Assembly (NCBI GenBank): GCA_049669725.1
Contig: JBATKU010000137.1
Location: forward strand, 1-20,019
Reading direction: 5' to 3'
Source of the DNA: JAFDCJ01 sp049669725
Lineage (GTDB): Bacteria > Desulfobacterota > Desulfobacteria > Desulfobacterales > JAFDCJ01
Length of the DNA stretch: 20,019 nucleotides
The notes under the pieces are model-generated. The model was given only the letters and a program-made list of their open reading frames with translations, was not told the origin of the DNA and did no database searches. This document shows positions 1-7,397 of the stretch, piece by piece; the first letter of the stretch is position 1, and the number at the start of each line of letters is the position of its first letter. Made by a program: the position numbers and the translations under genes.

Positions 1-722
1 ACAATGTAAGGCTCCCCATCCAGGGCCTCTAATATTCGGCTGACTTCGTTTTCATTTGAGATTTCAATTTTTTTCTGGTCTTTTTTTACCAGTTTGGCAG
101 CAAATGGCGGTGGGGCATCACCTGCCAGATGGGCGGTGAGCGACCAATACTCCCGGGGTACGAAGGCCTGTATCGCCCGCTCGCGCTCACAAATTATTCT
201 TACGGCCACCGATTGAACCCTGCCGGCACTCAGGCCGCCTTTTACTTTTCGCCATAAAAGCGGTGAAACCTGATAACCGACCAGCCGATCGAGAATTCTG
301 CGGGTCTGCTGGGCTTCATACTTGCTGCGATCAAGTTCCTCGGGTGCTGCCATGGCTTTATGAATGAAATCTTTGGTTAATTCATGAAAAAGCACTCTGT
401 AAAATTTTCGTCCTTTTTTCTTCAGCAATTCAGATGTATGCCAGGCGATGGCCTCGCCTTCGCGGTCCGGGTCCGGAGCCAGATAGACGTCGCTGGTGTC
501 TCCGGCGGCCTCTCGCAAGGTTTTTATGACCTTTTGCTTGCCTGGAATATTTTTGTATTTGGGTTTGAACCCGTCTTCCACATCAATGCCCATTTCCTTG
601 CTTGGAAGATCTTTGATGTGTCCTACGGTAGCCGCGACGTTAAAATCCTTGCCGAGATATTTTTTTATGGTTCTTACTTTGGTTGGTGATTCTACGACGA
701 CTAACGGTTTGTTTACTGCCAT
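1..722 (-). CDS. topA: DNA topoisomerase I, N-terminal part (truncated by window edge)
   Basis: Type IA topoisomerase, which relaxes negatively supercoiled DNA by passing a strand through a transient 5'-phosphotyrosine break. About 240 residues are visible, starting MAVNKPLVVVESPTK. This is the TOPRIM domain: the catalytic/metal-binding glutamate is E11 in VVVESPTK, and the acidic triad D84, D86, E88 lies in APDPDREGEA. After it comes the start of the topoisomerase core (RRILDRLVGYQVSPLLW, then GGLSAGRVQS). The active-site tyrosine and any C-terminal zinc ribbons lie beyond the left edge, so completeness cannot be judged. The ATG at 722 fits the family N-terminus, although no strong Shine-Dalgarno is seen. 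It lies 64 nt behind dprA on the same strand, the common dprA-topA arrangement, and probably shares its transcript. Confidence 0.97.
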   Translation of the reverse strand, partial: MAVNKPLVVVESPTKVRTIKKYLGKDFNVAATVGHIKDLPSKEMGIDVEDGFKPKYKNIPGKQKVIKTLREAAGDTSDVYLAPDPDREGEAIAWHTSELLKKKGRKFYRVLFHELTKDFIHKAMAAPEELDRSKYEAQQTRRILDRLVGYQVSPLLWRKVKGGLSAGRVQSVAVRIICERERAIQAFVPREYWSLTAHLAGDAPPPFAAKLVKKDQKKIEISNENEVSRILEALDGEPYI

Positions 723-786
723 TGCTTGTACCAGTTCCGGTTAAGTGGCGAAATCGCCAAGTTGATAATATTTTACACTGAATGCA

Positions 787-1920
787 TTAGCAGCCATCGA
801 CATCGGATCCTTCGCAAATAGAAAACAGTTTTCCCGGTGCCTGATGGACTAAGCCGCTCAGTTCCAATTTTAACAATACACTTAAAAGCCTGCCCGCATC
901 CATCGAAATTTTCCTGGTAAGATCGTCAATATGCACCGGATAAGGTTCAAGTGCTTTGTATACAAGGACCTCGTCGGCAGACAGCAAAGACAAATCAACT
1001 CCGGCTTTGCCGGCCGCCTCGTTTTGGGGGGGCTCATTGAACTGAATCAATGCCGCCAGTTCTTCTACGATATCCGGGGCATTTTCCACAAGCTTGGCGC
1101 CCTGTTTTATGAGTGTATGCGTACCGGTGCTTTTAAATGACTGGATACTGCCGGGCACTGCGAACACTTCGCGATTCTGTTCTGCAGCCAGGCGCGCCGT
1201 AATCAGGGAGCCACTTTTTTTGGTTGCCTCCACCACAACGGTTCCCAGCGACATGCCGCTGATCACACGATTGCGGATAGGGAAATGATGCGCTTCGGGT
1301 CCCGCCATCAGCGGAAATTCCGATACAACTGCGCCATTTTCAGCAATCCGGTGACAAAGTTCCCTGTTTTCCGCCGGATAAATTCGCTCCAGGCCGCTGC
1401 CCAGAACAGCGACGGTTTTTCCCTTGGATAATAAGGCACCTTCGTGGGCGGCCGTATCAATTCCGCGGGCCATACCGCTGACAATAGTCAGATTATAAGC
1501 AGTCAGACTCGCACACAGCCTTCTGGTAGTCGCTAACCCGTAGCCGGTTGGGTTGCGCGAACCGACCACCGCAAGTTTTTCTGAATCACTATCCAGTTGG
1601 CCGTACACATACAAAAAGGGTGGCGGATCCGGAATTTCGCGCAGCAGCCTGGGGTAATCCAAATCCATCAACGTTACAATTCGGTAATCTTTGCTGGCAG
1701 TTAATGTCAGTTCTGCTTCGACACTATCCGGCATTTTGTGGTTTTTTATTGCAACCACATGGCGCTCGGTCAACCCGCTTACCTGCAGGAGCGATTGATC
1801 GGAGGCCCGAATGACGTTTTCAGGTGATTTAAAGCGGTCTACCAGGCGCTTGAAAAGAAGATTGCCGACGCCCGGCACACTTTTAAGATAAAACCATGGC
1901 CGTATGTTGTCCATATCCAT
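787..1920 (-). CDS. dprA: DNA-processing protein DprA (Smf)
   Basis: Cytoplasmic single-strand DNA-binding protein that loads RecA onto incoming DNA during natural transformation; it is also widespread in bacteria not known to be competent. A 377-residue protein with an N-terminal helix-hairpin-helix/SAM-like part (about 1-70), the DprA Rossmann-like domain with family motifs VVGSRNPTGYG, SGMARGIDTAAH, GSGLERIYPAEN, FPIRNRVISG and SGSLITARLAAEQNREV, and a C-terminal winged-helix segment (about 310-370). An in-frame start at 1995 would add 25 residues, but that DNA is a degenerate TGGAAT-word repeat and its translation looks nothing like DprA. I therefore place the start at the ATG at 1920 (MDMDNIRPWF; 1914 is an alternative). 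No clear ribosome binding site is seen. topA follows 64 nt downstream. Confidence 0.95.
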   Translation of the reverse strand: MDMDNIRPWFYLKSVPGVGNLLFKRLVDRFKSPENVIRASDQSLLQVSGLTERHVVAIKNHKMPDSVEAELTLTASKDYRIVTLMDLDYPRLLREIPDPPPFLYVYGQLDSDSEKLAVVGSRNPTGYGLATTRRLCASLTAYNLTIVSGMARGIDTAAHEGALLSKGKTVAVLGSGLERIYPAENRELCHRIAENGAVVSEFPLMAGPEAHHFPIRNRVISGMSLGTVVVEATKKSGSLITARLAAEQNREVFAVPGSIQSFKSTGTHTLIKQGAKLVENAPDIVEELAALIQFNEPPQNEAAGKAGVDLSLLSADEVLVYKALEPYPVHIDDLTRKISMDAGRLLSVLLKLELSGLVHQAPGKLFSICEGSDVDGC

Positions 1921-1930
1921 ATAAAGCAAA

Positions 1931-2100
1931 TGGAATGTTGGAATGCTGGAATATTGGAATGTTGGGTTAAGAGGATCCGTTTCAAGCAGAAACATATTAG
2001 CAAGACTTAGGTTGATCTGCTGATGGCTGAGTGTTCACGCCAGCAGCGGAATGCTTTTAGGCCCAGTATTCCATCATTCCATTATTCCATTATTCCATTT
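1931..2100. repeat. Inverted pair of ATTCCA/TGGAAT word repeats
   Basis: The spacer between dprA and secF holds a left arm (1931-1966) made of TGGAAT words spaced by 1-3 bases (four copies) and a right arm (2068-2100) made of ATTCCA words (four copies). The arms are reverse complements in content and enclose about 100 bp that I cannot assign. There is no gene, and the spacing is too irregular for a CRISPR. Function unknown. It sits directly upstream of the dprA start codon. Confidence 0.75.
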
Positions 2101-2115
2101 CGAATAAATTTCAGA

Positions 2116-2149
2116 CCCACAACTTAAGACTAAGGTCCGGGTTTGTGGG
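2116..2149 (-). terminator. Hairpin downstream of secF (weak terminator candidate)
   Basis: Arms CCCACAA (2116-2122) and TTGTGGG (2143-2149) form a perfect 7-bp stem, with an inner CTTA/TAAG pairing. It begins 10 nt after the secF stop codon on the minus strand. No U-run follows on that strand, so factor-independent termination is doubtful. Confidence 0.3.
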
Positions 2150-2158
2150 CGGCGATTT

Positions 2159-3199
2159 TTACTTCTTGCGCTGTCGTCCCTGCCAGGCTAAAAGGATTGG
2201 ACTTGCAACAAAAACAGACGAATAGGTTCCGACAACGACCCCGATAATTAAGGCAAATGCAAAGTCATGGATAATTCCGCCTCCGAGGAAAAATAGGGTG
2301 ACGACGACAAAAAGGGTGGTCAATGATGTCAATAAGGTGCGGCTGAGGGTTTCATTGACACTTCGGTTTAAGATGATTTCCAATGGATTTTTATGGTATT
2401 TTCTCAGGTTTTCACGAATGCGGTCAAAGACGATGATGGTATCGTTCAAGGAGTAACCAATGATGGTCAGCAGGGCCGCGATGATTGCCAGGGTAAACTC
2501 CTTGTCAAATATTGAAAAAATGCCGACGGTTATGGTGACATCATGCACCAGCGCAACAATGGCTCCCATGGCGTATTTGAGTTCGAGAAACCAGAATAAA
2601 ACCAGGGTGACGATTAAAGCCCCGACAATCAGCCAGGGAATGCTGACATTTAGCTGGTCGAGGACATAGACTGCTCCGCCTAATGCCGCTGCCATAATGC
2701 CGCTAATCATCCATTTAAATTCAAAACGGCCAGATATATAAATGGTGATAAACAGCAGCGCATAAAACATCGCAGACAGGGCCTTTTCTCTCAAATCCTG
2801 GCCCACCTGGGGGCCGACCATTTCCACTCGCCGTATTTCCACTTCGCCGCCGGTTGAGGACGCCAGAGCTTTTTGCACATCGGCGGTAAACCCTTCCGAT
2901 GTCATGACGGAACTGTCGGTGCGGATCAGATATTCATTGGCTTCCAGGTCGCCGAATTCTTGAACCGATGATTTTCCGAGATCAATATCCTGCAGACCGG
3001 TTTTGATGGCATCAATTTTAACCGGGGCGATAAATTTCACCTGGATAAGAGTGCCGCCCTGAAAATCAATACCCAGCCGGGGACCGCCGTGGAGGATGAG
3101 GGACCCAATACTGATAATCATCATCACAGCCGACGCAATGTAGGCTATTTTTCTTTTACCGATGAAGTTTATGTTAACATCAGGCTTTACAAATTGCAT
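2159..3199 (-). CDS. secF: Protein translocase subunit SecF
   Basis: Inner-membrane RND-type subunit that with SecD uses the proton-motive force to help pull secreted proteins through SecYEG on the periplasmic side. At 346 residues it is slightly longer than typical. It has an N-terminal membrane helix (about 18-38), the periplasmic P1 domain starting at LGIDFQGGTLIQVKF, then five helices (about 135-340). The conserved SecF signature GYSLNDTIIVFDRIREN lies in the fourth membrane segment region. The ATG at 3199 is preceded by AAAGGAAAC at good distance. It follows secD by 26 nt, so the two are surely co-transcribed. The last residues are basic (WQGRQRKK). Confidence 0.97.
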   Translation of the reverse strand: MQFVKPDVNINFIGKRKIAYIASAVMMIISIGSLILHGGPRLGIDFQGGTLIQVKFIAPVKIDAIKTGLQDIDLGKSSVQEFGDLEANEYLIRTDSSVMTSEGFTADVQKALASSTGGEVEIRRVEMVGPQVGQDLREKALSAMFYALLFITIYISGRFEFKWMISGIMAAALGGAVYVLDQLNVSIPWLIVGALIVTLVLFWFLELKYAMGAIVALVHDVTITVGIFSIFDKEFTLAIIAALLTIIGYSLNDTIIVFDRIRENLRKYHKNPLEIILNRSVNETLSRTLLTSLTTLFVVVTLFFLGGGIIHDFAFALIIGVVVGTYSSVFVASPILLAWQGRQRKK

Positions 3200-3225
3200 T
3201 TAGTTTCCTTTAACGCTATTGTCGG

Positions 3226-4803
3226 TTAAATACTGAGCGTTTTGACTTTCCGATTCATCAAAATATAGTCAAAGATCATCCGTGACAGGATCAGGGCGGT
3301 AAACAGACTGGCAATGACACCAAGGCTCAAAGTGACGGCAAACCCTTTCACCGGTCCGGTACCGAACTGGAATAAGACAAGGGCGGCGATCAACGTCGTT
3401 ACGTTGGCGTCCAGAATGGTCAGGGTGGCCCGGTCGTAGCCGGCATCAATGGCCGCTCGTGGTGTTCTACCCAGCGCCATTTCCTCCCTGACGCGTTCGA
3501 AGATAATCACATTGGCGTCGACTGCCATTCCGATAGTAAGGATTATCCCGGCAATACCCGGCAGGGTAAGGGTGGCCTGAAAAGCGGCCAGTCCTGCACC
3601 GATCAGCAGAATGTTAAGAAGTAAGGCCACATCTGCAATCAGGCCGGCTGCTTTATAGTAAATCATCATAAATATGACTACCAGCAGACCGCCGATGCAC
3701 ATGGAAAGCAGGCCCTTGCGAATGGAATCGGCTCCCAGGGAAGGCCCTACGGTTCGCTCTTCTAGGATGTTGACCGGTGCCGGAAGCGCACCGGCACGCA
3801 GAACAATGGCCAGATCACGAGCTTCTTCGGTGGTGAACCGCCCGGTAATGCGGGCCTGGCCGCCGGCGATTTTTTCCTGAATGACCGGAGCAGAGTAAAC
3901 AGAGTTGTCCAGTACGATGGCCAGACGGTTATTGACATTGTCTCCAGTAATTCTTTCAAAAATACGGGCGCCTTTTTTGTCGAAATTTATCGAAACATAG
4001 GGCTCATTAAACTGGGAGTCTATTTGCACCCTTGCGTCGGTCAGGTAGGAGCCGTCCAACACGGCCCGTTTTTTGAGAAGAAAGGGGGTCTTGGACGTGC
4101 GCTGAGTTTGCGGGTCTTCATCGACTTGGTAAAGGATTTCCCTGCCCGGCGGCAGGTTGCCCTTCAAGGCGCTATCCATCGATTGGGTGTCATCCACAAG
4201 TTTGAATTCCAGCAGGGCTGTTTTGCCGATCAGATCTTTGGCGCGCTGGGTATTCTTGATACCGGGCAGTTGAATCAGAATCCGGTTTTCCCCCTGGCGA
4301 CGGATATCCGGTTCGGATACACCGAATTGATCAATGCGGTTACGGATCGTTTCAAGGGCCTGGTCAACCGCCAATTTTTCTATCTGGTCACGATCGCTAT
4401 CAGGAATATCCAGCACGATGGTTTGGAAACCGTCGACCTTCCTATTGGAAAGCTCCCTCAAGTCCCTGAATTCATCGTCAAGAAGCGCTCTGAATTTTTC
4501 GATACTTTCTTCTTTTTTGATCTGGGCTGAAATTTTAATGCCTTCAACGCGATCTATGGCGACATTGCGGATGCGCTCTTTTTTTAGCTGTTCCCGTATT
4601 TCCTGAGAAATACGCTCGACAGTGCTTTCCAGGGCTTTTTCCGTATCTACCTCCAGAACCAGGTGCATGCCGCCTTGAAGGTCAAGCCCGAGATTGATCT
4701 GTTTGTGAGGCCAGAAGGACGGTTTCAAACTCGGAAGGATATAGATAATTGCCGCCACGATGACGACAAAAACCAGAACCAGTTTCCAAGAAAAATTCTT
4801 CAA
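3226..4803 (-). CDS. secD: Protein translocase subunit SecD
   Basis: Partner of SecF in the Sec accessory complex of the inner membrane. A 525-residue protein with an N-terminal helix (about 7-25), conserved motif D1 at LGLDLQGGMHLVLEVD (about 38-53), a large periplasmic region including the SecD head (about 55-350), then five helices with the signature MAVDANVIIFERVREE near residue 430. The start codon is TTG at 4803, with AAAAGGA about 9 nt upstream; no better ATG is available near the family N-terminus. It is separated from yajC by 272 nt, unusually far for this operon, and is followed by secF after 26 nt. Confidence 0.97.
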   Translation of the reverse strand: MKNFSWKLVLVFVVIVAAIIYILPSLKPSFWPHKQINLGLDLQGGMHLVLEVDTEKALESTVERISQEIREQLKKERIRNVAIDRVEGIKISAQIKKEESIEKFRALLDDEFRDLRELSNRKVDGFQTIVLDIPDSDRDQIEKLAVDQALETIRNRIDQFGVSEPDIRRQGENRILIQLPGIKNTQRAKDLIGKTALLEFKLVDDTQSMDSALKGNLPPGREILYQVDEDPQTQRTSKTPFLLKKRAVLDGSYLTDARVQIDSQFNEPYVSINFDKKGARIFERITGDNVNNRLAIVLDNSVYSAPVIQEKIAGGQARITGRFTTEEARDLAIVLRAGALPAPVNILEERTVGPSLGADSIRKGLLSMCIGGLLVVIFMMIYYKAAGLIADVALLLNILLIGAGLAAFQATLTLPGIAGIILTIGMAVDANVIIFERVREEMALGRTPRAAIDAGYDRATLTILDANVTTLIAALVLFQFGTGPVKGFAVTLSLGVIASLFTALILSRMIFDYILMNRKVKTLSI

Positions 4804-5075
4804 TGATCTTTTTCCTTTTTACAGTAGTAGTTAGCTTGACACATGCTAGATTGATTTTCAAAACCCTTCAGGGATATATTTATTACACGAAAGCCCCAAA
4901 GAGTTGGATAAATGGTCAAGGCCAAATTGTATCCGAGGTGTGGCGAAAACCCATGCCCCCTCTAATTACAACCAGCGAATCGACCACTTAGCCAAATTAC
5001 CTGGGGCCAAGGGCTCACTTAATCGATCAAATCAATAAATTGGAACTCTAGATTCAAGCCATACTTGATTGCGTG
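4804..5075. other. yajC-secD spacer
   Basis: These 272 nt between two genes of one functional complex carry no convincing gene on either strand. A 62-codon plus-strand frame antisense to the secD leader has no ribosome binding site and no recognisable product. An internal promoter for secDF may lie here, but I see no clean -35/-10 pair. Confidence 0.5.
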
Positions 5076-5414
5076 TTATTTTTTATCCGGCGTGCTCTGG
5101 GCTGCCGGTTGAGCAAGGCCCGATACATTGGCGCGGGCGACTTTTACACGGACTTTGTCGGCAATTTCCACCGTCAATGTCGCATCATCCATTCCTGTAA
5201 TTCGACCGTGAATACCGCCACTGGTGATGATGCGGTCACCTTTTTTAAGGTTGCCGATCATTGCACGGTGGTCTTTAGTCCTTTTTTGCTGGGGTCGGAT
5301 CAGTAAAAAGTAAAATATGACGAACATCAAAATTAACGGGATAAATCCCGCAAAACCACCGGCACCTTCTCCTCCGGCACCCCCTTGACCCATTGCATAT
5401 GCTATATCAAACAA
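5076..5414 (-). CDS. yajC: Preprotein translocase subunit YajC
   Basis: Small single-pass inner-membrane protein that associates with SecDF. 112 residues: a short glycine-rich N-terminus, one membrane helix (about 22-42, IPLILMFVIFYFLLI) followed by the hallmark RPQQKR, then a beta-rich cytoplasmic domain with the family motif GDRIITSGGIHGRI. The start is TTG at 5414, supported by AAGGAGG about 7 nt upstream; an in-frame ATG seven codons later has no such site. First gene of the yajC-secD-secF set on the minus strand. Confidence 0.95.
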   Translation of the reverse strand: MFDIAYAMGQGGAGGEGAGGFAGFIPLILMFVIFYFLLIRPQQKRTKDHRAMIGNLKKGDRIITSGGIHGRITGMDDATLTVEIADKVRVKVARANVSGLAQPAAQSTPDKK

Positions 5415-5568
5415 GATGAATCCTCCTTCCAGACTACTGGCTAATATTTTTTCCTAATTAATCCCGGGTGACAAATTTTTAATTTCGATTTAAATCAAAA
5501 TGGCGCTGATATACTTGAAAAGATCGATTTCGTCAAATCATTCTTTAAAATTTTTCGATTTTGCTCAT

Positions 5569-5601
5569 AAAAGGCTTCTTTCCAGCAAACCAGATGGAAG
5601 C
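5569..5601 (-). terminator. Possible rng terminator
   Basis: About 35 nt after the rng stop on the minus strand, GCTTC and GAAGC (5574-5578 with 5597-5601), or alternatively TTCCA and TGGAA inside them, can pair. CTTTT follows on the minus strand. Stem and U-run are both short. Confidence 0.4.
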
Positions 5602-5636
5602 TTACCCTCGAATTGTGAGCCGTTGTCGCAGAGCAA

Positions 5637-7100
5637 TTACTCTCCACAAATAATCTCACTGTCTCCTGGTACCATTGAGCGGTCGCCTTCGATTTCTACA
5701 CTGAGATCGCGCCTGACTTCCAAATCAACTATTTCGCGACGCTTTTTGTTTAACAGGTATTCAGCCACATCAACCGGTACAATCCCTTTGACCCGATTGG
5801 TTTTTTCCTTCAGTGTTTCCAGACTCAGCTTTCGTAAAAAGCCGATACCCAGAGTTTCGGCGGACGGCACCAATCCTTTGCCCTGACAGTATCTGCAGGG
5901 CAAGTGACTTCCGAATTCGATCGATGGGCGAATTCGCTGTCGCGACATCTCCAGCAACCCAAACTTTGAAATTTTGCCTACTTTCGCGCGAGCTTTATCT
6001 TCTTTTACATGCTGTCTCAGTGTACGTTCCACATCTGCCCGGTGCTTGGGATCCCGCATGTCAATAAAATCGATGACGATCAGCCCCCCCAGATCTCTTA
6101 AGCGCAACTGACGGGCGCTTTCTTCCGCCGCCTCAAGGTTGGTTTGATAGGCAGTCTGTTCAATGGATTTTTCGTGGGTCGATTTTCCCGAATTAACGTC
6201 AATGGTAACCAGGGCCTCGGTCTGCTCTATGATCAGAGTTCCGCCTGATTTCAAGCCGACCCGGCTTTCGAAGATGGATGCAATCTGATCTTCGAGCTGA
6301 AATTTTGAAAAAATGGGCTTGGCCCCCTGATAATGTTTGACAATTTTGTCATGTCGGCGTGAAAACAGCTTAATAAAATCTCTTACTTCTTTGTAGACCG
6401 TAGCATCGTCGATGAGAATTTCAGCAACTTCCGGCGTAAATGAATCTCTTATGGAGCGCAGCACCAGGTGTCTTTCCTTGTACAGCAGGGCAGGGGCCTT
6501 TTTTTTCATCACAGTGCCCTTAATCTTTTTCCACAGCCGAAACAGGTAGTTTAAATCTTTCGAAAGGACGGTTTTGCTGGCATTTGCTGCGGAAGTACGG
6601 ACAATAATCCCAAAATCTTCAGGGATTTTAAGCTTGCTCACGATGTCTTTCAGACGTTGACGTTCATCTTCATCTTCAATTTTACGTGAAATCCCGATAT
6701 TGTCGCTTCCGGGCCTAAGGACCATATATCCACCCGGCAAAGAGATATAGGTGGTCAGCATGGCCCCTTTATTCATGAAAGCATCCTTGGAAACCTGGAC
6801 CATTAATTCCTGTCCGCGCTTGACAAGCTTGTCAAGGGAGTGCCTTTCTTCGGCAGTGTCTTGAAAATAATCGGGGTGAATTTCATGTCTTTGCAAAAAG
6901 CCGTGCCTTTCGGCGCCGTAATCAACAAAGACGGCCTGCAGACTGGGTTCAATGCGAGTAATAATTCCTTTGTAAATATTACCGTGGGTAATTTCCCTCG
7001 AACTGCTTTCGATATGGAAATCTTCAAGTTTGTTTTGTTTGACCTTGGCAACTCTGCATTCTTCAGGGTCGACCGCATTAATCAAAATTTTCATACTCAT
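5637..7100 (-). CDS. rng: Ribonuclease G (RNase E/G family)
   Basis: Endoribonuclease that matures the 5' end of 16S rRNA and cleaves AU-rich single-stranded RNA. 487 residues, close to the 489 of E. coli RNase G, so the long C-terminal scaffold of RNase E is absent. An S1-like domain lies at about 35-125 (ITHGNIYKGIITRIEPSLQ, FVDYGAERHGFL). The metal-binding aspartates D301 (VTIDVNSGKS) and D344 (IVIDFIDM) match D303 and D346 of E. coli RNase E, and the zinc-link cysteines are C402 and C405 in PCRYCQGKG. An in-frame start at 7214 would add 38 unrelated residues. The ATG at 7100 has AGGA 8 nt upstream and matches the family N-terminus (MSMKILINAV). Divergent from leuS. Confidence 0.95.
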   Translation of the reverse strand: MSMKILINAVDPEECRVAKVKQNKLEDFHIESSSREITHGNIYKGIITRIEPSLQAVFVDYGAERHGFLQRHEIHPDYFQDTAEERHSLDKLVKRGQELMVQVSKDAFMNKGAMLTTYISLPGGYMVLRPGSDNIGISRKIEDEDERQRLKDIVSKLKIPEDFGIIVRTSAANASKTVLSKDLNYLFRLWKKIKGTVMKKKAPALLYKERHLVLRSIRDSFTPEVAEILIDDATVYKEVRDFIKLFSRRHDKIVKHYQGAKPIFSKFQLEDQIASIFESRVGLKSGGTLIIEQTEALVTIDVNSGKSTHEKSIEQTAYQTNLEAAEESARQLRLRDLGGLIVIDFIDMRDPKHRADVERTLRQHVKEDKARAKVGKISKFGLLEMSRQRIRPSIEFGSHLPCRYCQGKGLVPSAETLGIGFLRKLSLETLKEKTNRVKGIVPVDVAEYLLNKKRREIVDLEVRRDLSVEIEGDRSMVPGDSEIICGE

Positions 7101-7194
7101 AAATTTTATCCTGTCGTTGCGCCAACTAAAAATATGATCGGCAGCACTATCAAATTGTAAGGGGTTCGGCCCCGTAACCGGTGGACGGCCCTTA

Positions 7195-7222
7195 AAGATA
7201 TCCACGATATCCAAATGGTCAA
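7195..7222 (-). promoter_or_regulatory. Possible rng promoter
   Basis: On the minus strand TTGACC (7217-7222) and TATCTT (7195-7200) are 16 nt apart, about 95 nt upstream of the rng start. The resulting leader would contain a GGGG/CCCC hairpin near 7160-7175. The -10 match is only partial. Confidence 0.35.
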
Positions 7223-7292
7223 TCCACCGCCGGCTGATCGATGGTTTAAAAAAAGGCTTGTATATATTTCCTTGAATATTAAATTGTTAGAT

Positions 7293-7342
7293 ACAAGTCA
7301 AACGATTTCTGAGTTGACGTCATGACTTGTTGTTTGTATTAT
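7293..7342 (+). promoter_or_regulatory. leuS promoter with overlapping inverted repeat
   Basis: TTGACG (7314-7319) and TATTAT (7337-7342) are separated by exactly 17 nt, a strong sigma70-type match. Transcription would start near 7349, about 50 nt before the leuS start, too short a leader for a T-box. An 8-bp inverted repeat, ACAAGTCA (7293-7300) with TGACTTGT (7323-7330), straddles the -35 box, so a repressor could bind here. Confidence 0.75.
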
Positions 7343-7397
7343 ACAATGACATTTTAATCATTACCTTCATATTACTTTATCAGAGGACATGACATTA

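Noticed and set aside
1921..1995. N-terminal extension of DprA to 1995
   Set aside because: The extra codons are translated from the TGGAAT word repeat and do not resemble DprA.
4024..4530. 168-codon plus-strand frame opposite secD
   Set aside because: It lies wholly antisense to a clear secD, has no ribosome binding site and no recognisable motif; it is a shadow frame.
7101..7214. N-terminal extension of RNase G to 7214
   Set aside because: The 38 extra residues have no family match, while the ATG at 7100 has a ribosome binding site and the family N-terminus.
7343..7397. T-box leader for leuS
   Set aside because: The predicted transcript leader is only about 50 nt, with no T-box sequence or specifier stem.
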